Shown: piece after piece, positions 55,790-64,000 of the stretch | Layout: the number at the start of each line of letters is the position of its first letter | Numbering within the stretch: the first letter of the stretch is position 1 | Origin: Mytilinidion resinicola | Taxonomy: Eukaryota; Ascomycota; Dothideomycetes; Mytilinidiales; Mytilinidiaceae | Length of the DNA: 64,000 nt | Assembly: GCF_010093595.1 (NCBI RefSeq) | Contig: NW_022985463.1 | Location: forward strand, 352,804-416,803 | Direction: 5' to 3' | The notes under the pieces: model-generated | Database searches by the model: none | Told to the model about the DNA's origin: nothing | The model's input: the letters and a program-made list of their open reading frames with translations, nothing else | Program-made: the position numbers and the translations under genes

Positions 55790-56258
55790 CCGCGCTCGGG
55801 TAGTGCTCGTGGGTTATGATTCGTCAAGGTCATCTAGGAGAGCAATGTATCTTTGGGCATCACCCAGAGTTCAGCCAATGAAACCATTTTCAACGATACC
55901 CCACGCAGCATTGTACTGGGTCGGGAAGGTCGCAATCACGACACAAAGGCGTTGGTTTGCTGTCTGTTCATATGGTTTGTACCCCGCATTAGCTACCCCA
56001 CGTCCGCTTTTAGCACGGCGGCCGAGGAACGTGGGAGAGCGACAGAACCGACCAGCACTCGTGACGCAGCGCCCGGCGAGCCTTATGAACCGAGCAAGCT
56101 CCGCCGTCGCGTGTGTCGTGTGAGCTCTTCTTTCTTCCTGCTGCGTAACTGCATCGACCGCGCATTGCGAGAGCTGGGCGCCGGGCATTGAGAGCGAATG
56201 CTGTTTCTTCCTTCTGCTGCACACCTCCACCCCCTCTCTACTTTCTCCTCCAGCCAGC
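55790..56258. other. Promoter region of the transhydrogenase gene
   Basis: Between the MFS transporter stop and the NNT start. It includes GC-rich sequence and short open frames on both strands that are not convincing genes. It is likely regulatory and 5' leader. Confidence 0.45.
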
Positions 56259-59200
56259 ATGTGGACACCCGGCATAACGCTGCGTGCAGGAGGCTGCAGC
56301 ACGCGTTTGCGCCTGCAGAGCCTATCGCCAGCCGTGCGCCTGTACGCCTCAACCCGACAGTCACACCCACGTCCGACGTCTCAGCATGCACTGCACCGAA
56401 AGGAAAAGCTCCAGCAGCGTCTCTACCTGCAGCCGCCTGCAGCAAGCCTCGGCGGCCGCCAATCCTCGCCGCGATGGGCACCGCTGCAGACGCAGGTTCC
56501 GGCGACTCCTGCAGTAGCCACGCTCATCAGACCAGCATCCCATGCTCCCGACATCGACCCACACGCCGAGGAGATCCCCTCCACGCCCCCCTTCACTGCA
56601 GGCCCCTACAGCACCCTTACCGTCGGAGTGCCGCGCGAGACCTACCCCTCCGAGCGCCGCGTCGCCATCACGCCTCAAAATGTTGCCCTCCTCTTGAAGA
56701 AGGGCTTTTCGCGGGTCCTCATCGAAAGAGGGGCTGGCGTGGAAGCGCAATTCACGGATGAAACCTACGAGCAAGCTGGCGCTCAGACCGTTGACCGCAG
56801 AACTGTCTTCTCGTCCGCAGATATTCTGCTGAAGGTCAGGGCGCCGAGCATTGAGGGCCCGGATGCGGAGGTCGATGCGTTGAGGGAGGGGGCGACGGTG
56901 GTGAGCTTCTTGTATCCGGGACAGAATGGGGAGGTAGTAAAGAAGCTGGGGGAGAGGGGAGTGACGAGCTTTGCGATGGATATGATACCGCGGATATCGA
57001 GGGCACAGGTGTTCGACGCGTTGAGTTCGATGGCGAACATTGCGGGATACAAGGCAGTGCTGGAAGCATCCAACCATTTCGGTCGTTTCCTTACCGGTCA
57101 GGTCACGGCAGCTGGGTGAGCTTTGATGATGCTATTGACATCCCAATACTGTTAAATGTTTGCTAACACAGTTCTCAGAAAGGTACATACATTATCATTG
57201 TAACCATTGTCCTTATAACATCCTAGCCAACATCATCGTAGATCCCCCCGTGCAAGGTTCTTGTCATCGGAGCTGGCGTTGCTGGCCTCAGTGCTATAGC
57301 CACGGTAAGTCTCTCCCTACCCCCTTAAGGACTATAGCAAACGTTGCCAGGCACGCCGCATGGGCGCCATAGTCCGCGGCTTTGACACCCGCTCCGCCGC
57401 CCGAGAACAAGTCGAATCCTTGGGTGCCGAATTTATCGAGGTCGCAGTAAAAGAAGACGGCTCCGGAGCTGGTGGATACGGAAAGGTTATGTCCAAGGAA
57501 TTCATCGAAGCCGAAATGAAGCTTTTCACGGAGCAGTGTCGCGACGTGGATATTGTGATTACTACGGCCCTCATTCCTGGAGAGCCGGCTCCGAAGCTTA
57601 TTACCAAGGCGGTGAGTAACATCTAATGATAATCTCTACGTGTGAAATGGTAGGCTTACGAGTTGTGTAGATGATCGAGGCGATGAAGCCTGGATCCGTG
57701 ATTGTGGATCTTGCGGCTGAGGCTGGAGGGAATTGTGAGGCTACGGTGCCTGGACAGCTTGTCAAGAAGAAGGGGGTTACGATTATTGGTATGTTTTGCG
57801 CTTTGAGCTTTGCAGTCCTTCAAAGTACTTCAACCACACACTCTGGTCCATACTAACATCTTTCCAGGATACACCGATCTACCTTCAAGACTTCCTACCC
57901 AGTCATCCACACTATACTCAAACAACATCACCAAATTCCTCCTCTCATTATCAACAAAAGACAAATACTTTGACGTCGATCTCAAAGACGAGGTAGCACG
58001 TGGCTCAATTGTGACCTACAACGGCAAGATTCTCCCCGTCGCACCTCGTCCGGCGCCTCCACCACCAGCAGCTCCAAAACAAACATTCGTCGAAGCGGAA
58101 GCGGAAAAAGCAGCAAATGTAGTGGCTTTGACACCATGGCAGAAAGCGTCTAGAGAAGTTGCCACAGTGACAGGTGGGATGACAGCGGCAGTAGTTCTCG
58201 GAAAGCTGACGGGTCCGATTTTCATGTCGAATGCATTTACATTTGCGCTTGCGAGTTTGATTGGGTATCGAGTTGTGTGGGGTGTCTCTCCGGCATTACA
58301 CTCGCCTCTTATGAGCGTGACGAATGCGATTTCAGGTAAGAAATCTCCCCCTGGAAAACGCTGAACGATGCTGACCTTTTGGACTAGGCATGGTCGGCAT
58401 TGGAGGTCTTTTCATTATGGGTGGTGGTATATTACCTCAAACATTTCCTCAGGCTCTAGGCGCTCTCTCAGTGCTCATTGCATCTGTGAATGTTTCTGGC
58501 GGCTTCGTCATTACGAAACGCATGCTAGACATGTTCAAACGTATGTTCCTCTAAAATCCAAGACTCCACAGTAAAATCGAGCTGACATCCGATACAGGTC
58601 CCACTGATCCACCAGAATACCCGTGGCTATATGCCATTCCAGCCGTGGTATTCGGTGGTGGATATATTGCAGCTGCGAGTACGGGTATGGCTGGTCTAGT
58701 TCAGGCCGGCTATCTAGTCAGCAGTGTCCTCTGCATGGGTAAGTTAAGCATAATCCTATCAGTATCATAGCTGACGTTCCAGGTTCTCTTTCTGGTCTTG
58801 GCTCTCAGTTGACAGCACGCCGGGGCAATATGCTCGGTATACTAGGCGTTTCATCCGGAATAATTGCGTCTCTTGCTGCCGTTGGGTTTCCCGCGGATGT
58901 ACTCCTGCAATTTGCTGGAGTTGCTGGTGTTGGTAGCATTATTGGTGTGAACTGAACCTTCAGCCTTAGAGGTGTGTACAATGCTAATTCCATATGTAGG
59001 CATGGCAATTGGTAGACGCATCACACCAACCGGTCTCCCCCAGACCGTAGCAGCATTGCATTCAGTTGTCGGTTTAGCGGCTGTTCTCACCAGCATTGGC
59101 AGCGTTATGGCGCACATTGGAGATATTTCCACGCTTCATATGGTCAGCGCGTACTTGGGTGTTCTCATTGGCAAGTCTCGTGCGCCTTTACCATCACCTA

Positions 59201-60220
59201 CCGCTAATCGTATATGCAGGCGGAGTTACTTTCACAGGCTCCATAGTCGCCTTCATGAAACTTGCAGGCCGCATGTCCTCGAAACCCAGCATTCTCCCCG
59301 GCCGCCACATCATCAACAGCTCCCTCCTCGGTGCAAACGTAGCCACCATGGGCGCCTTTCTCGTCGCCGCCCCGGGAGCTCCTATGATTGGTGCCGCGTG
59401 TCTAGCAGCCAACACCGCCCTCAGCTTCGCGAAAGGCTACACCACTACAGCTGCAATTGGAGGCGCTGACATGCCTGTCGTCATCACTGTCCTGAATGCG
59501 TACTCCGGTTTCGCCCTCGTGGCTGAGGGCTTTATGCTGGACAACCCGCTACTCACGTCTGTGGGCGCACTCATCGGTGTCAGCGGCTCCATCCTATCTT
59601 ACATCATGTGTGTAGCGATGAATCGGTCGCTCACGAACGTGCTCTTTGGAGGTATCGCAGGACCAGCGGAAAACTCAGTCAAGATCGAAGGCGAAGTGAC
59701 AAAGACAAACATCGATGAAACAGCCGACCTCCTCGTGAACGCCGAGAAAGTCATCATCGTGGTCGGGTATGGCATGGCCGTCGCGAAAGCCCAGTACGCC
59801 ATCTCGGAAATAACGCGCATCCTCCGCGCCAAAGGCGTCAACGTCCGCTTCGCCATCCACCCCGTCGCTGGGCGCATGCCAGGCCAGTGCAACGTGCTGC
59901 TCGCCGAAGCCTCGGTGCCGTACGACATCGTGCTCGAGATGGACGAGATCAACGACGATTTCGCGGACACTGATGTTACGTTGGTGATTGGTGCGAATGA
60001 TACGGTCAACCCGATTGCGCTGGAGCCGGGCTCAGCGATTGCGGGGATGCCGGTGCTGCAGGCGTGGAAGAGCGGGAAGGTGGTTATCATGAAGCGGGGG
60101 ATGGCAAGTGGGTATGCGGATGTGCAGAATCCGATGTTTTACATGGAGAATGCGAGGATGTTGTTTGGGGATGCGAAGGAGAGTTGCGATGCGATTCTGA
60201 GGCAGCTGGAAGGGAAATGA
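56259..60220 (+). CDS. NNT: Mitochondrial NAD(P) transhydrogenase
   Basis: Eleven exons: 56259-57115, 57179-57182, 57242-57304, 57351-57611, 57671-57788, 57868-58335, 58388-58540, 58598-58738, 58783-58944, 59000-59170 and 59220-60220. The product has 1132 residues, usual for eukaryotic NNT. An Arg/Ser-rich mitochondrial presequence (~110 residues) precedes the NAD-binding domain I ([37 protein letters not shown]). A membrane domain II of about 14 helices follows, then the NADP-binding domain III ([27 protein letters not shown]). The enzyme sits in the inner membrane and uses the proton gradient to make NADPH from NADH. Exon 2 is only four bases (AAAG), needed to complete the conserved AAGKIPP. 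The last intron is GC-AG. No lesion is visible. Confidence 0.95.
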
Positions 60221-61484
60221 GTAGATGGGAGGGAAGGGTAGTTGAGATCGTGAATTGGGGGTTGGGATAGTGAGAGAAGCGATTGATAACACTGAATTGT
60301 CTCTCTTTATACATTCACCTCGTCTGAAGGCATGCCTTGATTGAAGTGGTGCCTCGGTGGCGTAGGCACGTGATTTTCACGTGACTGGCGAATCTGATGA
60401 GTAAGCTGTGCTTGGCAGCAATAAACGGAGCAAGAGCCAACGCTATAGAGAGGAACATTAGAATTTTCGTTCTTAGAAGATCATCTGCCAATACCAGTAG
60501 GTCTGAGAACATGAGCCTCGATGATTGCGCCCGTCCTTAGACATTTCCGGAGGTCTACCTGAGACTGCGGTCGTCAGCATCCTGCAAGGCAGAATTCGCC
60601 AGGAAGAACTCCTAAGAGATCGGTCGGTCCCTGCACTATTGTCGAAGAGGCAGTTGATCGTTAACAAGAGCGTTTACAGGCGGCCCTCGGAGACGGCGAA
60701 GGCTGTGCTCCTGTGCTCCTGTGCTCCTCTGGCAAATTCGCAACAGTTACCCAGCTTTACGAATCACAGATGGCCTGAGCGTGATTGGATGGTAGCTGCT
60801 GCAGATAAGCTTCGGGCAATCTGGGGGGCTTGTGCCACACCCGGTAGGTTGTTCCACGGCGCCTCGGGCTGTGGTTCGATTCAGCCTTTCAACCACTCAC
60901 CGCAGACGCTCCCCCACAGCCGCACACGGCCGCTATGCCCGGGTCGGCAGGTCGGGCTATCCGCCTCAAGAGGGGACCTGCGTCTCTCGTCATGGCCGCG
61001 GCGGCATCGCGACCTCCTGCCCGGTCGGGCTGGCACAGCTGGTGGACTCGACACTGGTCCCGGCAGGCTTCCTCATGCAATGTGAGTTCGATCAATGGAC
61101 GGCCTTTCTGGCCTCAACGCAGTACGACGACTGCACCCGGGGAGCAGCTGGCCCGATCCCCAGCACCCATGCTCCAATCGGCTTCAACTGGCCTCATCGA
61201 AGCTACGGCCAAGAAGCTTGGGGAAAGCTTGAGAACAGCTGCCCTGGGCGGCTGTGGCGACCGGCACCGCCATGGCAGCCTACGAAGCTTCCAATCCTTC
61301 CCTATAGCCCGCTTCCTATGTGCTACAGCTCCTGCTATATTGGGCAAGCAGCTGTCTCCCGGTCCACCAACCTTGTCCATGCGGATGAGATTCCGTCATG
61401 ATGTGCTTCCTTCAAATACCGGGCCCTCCTCGTTCTCTGCGGTTTTTCTCTCATCCAGCCTCTGTCCATTCCTAGTACTCCAAG
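60221..61484. other. Intergenic, GC-rich, no gene supported
   Basis: 1.3 kb holding the NNT 3' UTR and the promoter of the carboxypeptidase gene. Open frames up to 220 codons occur on the plus strand (60525-61597), but overlap each other in several frames and have Arg/Ser/Pro-rich, non-protein-like composition. One short tandem repeat is listed next. Confidence 0.45.
60705..60728 (+). repeat. 8-bp tandem repeat x3 (GTGCTCCT)
   Basis: Three perfect head-to-tail copies of GTGCTCCT, probably slippage-derived. Confidence 0.9.
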
Positions 61485-63266
61485 ATGCGGTTCTCACTTG
61501 CTTGCGTCGCTACGCTCTTTTGCGCGTCTACTGCTATTGCCGGAAGCACCCCCCATGGATTTGGTGCCTTCAACAAGGTCCGCAGTCCTACCATTGAGAA
61601 GCGGGAGCCTGGACAGCCCTTCCACAATGCGAAGCTGCAAAAACGTGCTTCTCGCTGGTTGACTGAAAAGACCAAGGGTAAGCACTCTCTTCCTTTCAAT
61701 TGCGAACTCCAATTGAGTATTGTGCAGAGTTCGCCGTAAATGGTACGGGCATTCCCGACGTCCCATTCGACATTGGCGAGTCCTACGCCGGTCTGCTGCC
61801 AATCTCGGACGACCCAAATGAAACGCGAGAGCTCTTTTTCTGGTTCTTCCCGTCTACCAACCCCAATCCCGGCGAAGAGATTACCATTTGGTTCAACGGA
61901 GGCCCAGGCTGCAGCTCCCTCTCTGGTCTTCTTACTGAGAACGGTCCATTCGTTTGGGATGCGGGCACTCTTGCTCCCACCCCTAACCCCTACACTTGGG
62001 TAAACTTGACCAACATGGTGTGGGTCGAGCAGCCCGTTGGTGTCGGCTTCACCCAGGGAACTCCCAACATCACCAACGAGGTCGAACTTGGTCTTGAGTT
62101 CATCGGCTTCTACAAGCAATTCGTCGATACCTTTGACGTCCACAAGTGGAAGGTCTATCTCACGGGCGAGAGCTATGCTGGCTTTTACGTTCCGTACATT
62201 GCGGACGCCTTCATCACTGCCGATGATACCGACTACTATAACCTCGCTGGTGTTGGTATCAACGATCCCATAATTGGTGACGAGACCAACCAGCAACAAG
62301 GTAATTTTGATGCTCCCAACAGTCGTATCGGCTAGCTAACATGCCATAGTTGTGCAATTGGCATTCGTCGAATACTGGAACAATCTCTTCTACCTGAATG
62401 AGACTTTCCTAGATGAGATGCGCGCACATAACGAATTCTGCAACTATACCCAGTATCAGGAAAAGTACCTCACTTTCCCTCCTCCTCAGGAACCCTTCCC
62501 GGTTCTTCCCGACCCCTATGCCTCTGAGGACTACACTTGCGATCAATTCGACAATTTCTACTCCGCCATCATAGCAGTCAATCCTTGCTACAACATCTAC
62601 CACATCACCGAGACCTGCCCGCACCCCTACAGTGTGCTCGGGATAGTCAACACCGGCGACTACAGCCCACCGGGAGCCACTGTCTACTTCAACCGCACCG
62701 ATGTGCAGAAGGCCATTCACGCGCCCGTGGGCACCAATTGGATGCAGTGCACCGACGTTAACGTCTTCGGCGACGGCGAGAACAACAACCAATCCCGCAG
62801 CGACCAGTCGCTCGGCCCTGCGCAGAATGGCGTCCTCGCCCGCGTCATCGACTATACCAACAACACCATCATCGGCTCCGGCAACCTCGACATGCTCCTC
62901 AACACGAACGGCACCCTCCTCGCCATCCAGAACATGACCTGGGGCGGCAAGCAGGGTCTGCAAGAGTACCCCGGCACTCCCCTCTACGCACCGTACCACC
63001 CGGAGACCAACCTGGGTTTCCCGACTGGCGCTGGAGAGCTTGGCTTCTGGGGCTCTGAGCGTGGGCTCACGTTCTACCAGACCCAGCTTGCAGGCCATGA
63101 GCTGCCGGAGTATGCGCCTGGTGTGGCATATCGCATGCTGGAGATTCTGCTCGGCAGAATCGAGAACTTCAGTGTTGTGTCGGACTTCACAACGCAAAGT
63201 GGGAATTACACTGGTAACAGCACCATCTACCGTCGTAGCATGGAAATGCCGTCGTACTTCCAGTAA
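61485..63266 (+). CDS. Secreted serine carboxypeptidase (family S10)
   Basis: Three exons: 61485-61677, 61728-62300 and 62350-63266, with 50- and 49-bp introns. The product has 560 residues. The signal peptide is [21 protein letters not shown] dibasic site (EKREP) near residue 40 may be cleaved by a Kex2-like protease. Family blocks are [20 protein letters not shown], the nucleophile motif GESYAGFY with Ser213, Asp436 in GSGNLDMLL and His505 in [12 protein letters not shown]. This gives a complete Ser-Asp-His triad. Several N-glycosylation sequons occur (for example NLT, NIT and NGT). The enzyme removes C-terminal amino acids from peptides, usually outside the cell or in the vacuole at acidic pH. 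Its neighbours suggest no cluster. Confidence 0.94.
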
Positions 63267-63895
63267 GTGAGGATGGTAGAGCGGATGGGTAATGATGGAA
63301 TGGCTTGGAAACAAAAGCGTAATCTGTAATTTTAAATAAAGGGTTCCTTGCCTCTTGAACTTTCTTGCTGTTTACATGGTGATGTGATGATTTGAAGCGT
63401 TGCAAAGGACGCAGTCTATATGAACGTCGAACCTTCATTGAGGGAGTTATTAGACTAGACTCGATACCCTAAGAAGAGATTGGTGGATACCCGTGTTTCG
63501 AAGCTTTATGTAAAGTCAACTTGAAAGCCCGAGATTTACCAAGTACGGCATTTCACCTCGGGCAGCACAACGCGAGTCAGGGAGCTCGCAGCCCCGCCCA
63601 CTAACCCCTCATAATCAGGGCAAAGGGAAACCCCGCAAAGCCCGAGCTTCCCCTGCAACTCTCGGCCTCGTCATTCCGCTGCTCCTTCGTCCTCTTTTCT
63701 GACCAGTCTCGGACCATGAAACTTACAAAGGCAATCACGTTTGAAATATACCGCGATATCTAAGTAAAGTCGTTGAAGAGGCTGAAACCTCCTTTTTCCT
63801 AGGACTGCAGCTTCAATTGATGCTTGAAAGAACAGCTCATCCTTCCTTTCACATCTTTAGATCTTTTCATATTTCCATGCCTCAATAACAGCATC
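63267..63895. other. Intergenic
   Basis: 3' UTR of the carboxypeptidase gene and promoter/leader of the next gene. T-rich pieces and short open frames only. Confidence 0.5.
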
Positions 63896-64000
63896 ATGCT
63901 GCCCTCTCTTCTTTTCAGACGAGCTTGCTTCCGCTCCTCTTTCCGGAGCTGCAGACGCGGCTTGCTTACCCAGTCGTTCAGCGTCGGGCCGTCCGAGGTA
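63896..64000 (+). CDS. Start of a gene, probably organelle-targeted (partial)
   Basis: From the ATG at 63896 the frame is open to the window end (35 codons). The start, MLPSLLFRRACFRSSFRSCR, is Arg/Ser-rich, without acidic residues, and amphipathic, as in mitochondrial presequences. The next residues, SFSVGPSEV, faintly recall the start of fungal acyl-CoA synthetase-like proteins. That is a guess; the rest lies outside the window. Confidence 0.5.
   Translation, partial: MLPSLLFRRACFRSSFRSCRRGLLTQSFSVGPSEV

Noticed and set aside
51743..60220. Hydroxyacid dehydrogenase, MFS transporter and transhydrogenase as a biosynthetic cluster
   Set aside because: No PKS, NRPS, terpene or tailoring set is present, and NNT is a housekeeping gene. 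Adjacency alone is not evidence.
60525..61597. Overlapping open frames of 186-220 codons before the carboxypeptidase
   Set aside because: All three frames are open in places, composition is not protein-like, and the last overlaps the start of the carboxypeptidase gene in another frame.
1..64000. CRISPR arrays, intact transposons, plasmid or phage features, complete tRNA/rRNA genes
   Set aside because: None was found by reading. The window is eukaryotic nuclear DNA, and the repeats present are coding tandem repeats, microsatellites or short hairpins.

Overview
The window is nuclear DNA from a filamentous ascomycete (Pezizomycotina; a Dothideomycete-like origin is my guess). The evidence is the gene structure: many 44-165 bp GT-AG introns with CTAAC/CTAAT-like branch sites, and stop-free splice phases once introns are removed. 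The families present also fit: HET, STAND/NACHT, C6 zinc-cluster factor, DHA1 transporter, single-chain ACC and NudE. Nothing here looks bacterial, viral or mitochondrial. All exon joins were made by eye from reading frame, splice consensus and remembered family motifs.

Layout. 1-8.4 kb: the end of one gene (+), a small protein with 12-residue repeats (-), a GNAT acetyltransferase (-), a C6 zinc-cluster regulator (+) and a peroxisomal-type adenine nucleotide carrier (+). 9.2-24.6 kb: an accessory block with a NACHT/STAND protein, a broken HET gene and HET fragments, a membrane/coiled-coil/ankyrin protein, a broken DUF7580-like gene, a broken C2H2 gene and a TPR-array gene. 26.7-38.5 kb: core genes, nudE (dynein pathway) and acetyl-CoA carboxylase, separated by 2.7 kb without a convincing gene. 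38.5-49.2 kb: a second accessory block with AT-rich relics, hairpins, a damaged MYND-HET gene, an epoxide hydrolase, a beta-trefoil-like protein and a HET pseudogene with three stops. 49.6-64 kb: a secreted Cys-rich protein, a D-2-hydroxyacid dehydrogenase, an MFS transporter, mitochondrial NAD(P) transhydrogenase (11 exons including a 4-nt micro-exon), a secreted serine carboxypeptidase and the start of a further gene.

The theme is two blocks of allorecognition/innate-immunity-type families (HET, STAND, ankyrin, TPR, C2H2) embedded among conserved metabolic and cytoskeletal genes. Several block members are dead or dying. Nearly all the nonsense changes I can infer are CAG/CAA to TAG/TAA or TGG to TAG, i.e. 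C:G to T:A in a CpA context, the pattern left by repeat-induced point mutation (RIP). The intact block members carry near-identical internal repeats (ankyrin 99 bp, TPR 126 bp). Metabolic genes (ACC, NNT, transhydrogenase-linked NADPH supply, hydroxyacid dehydrogenase) are neighbours rather than an evident cluster.
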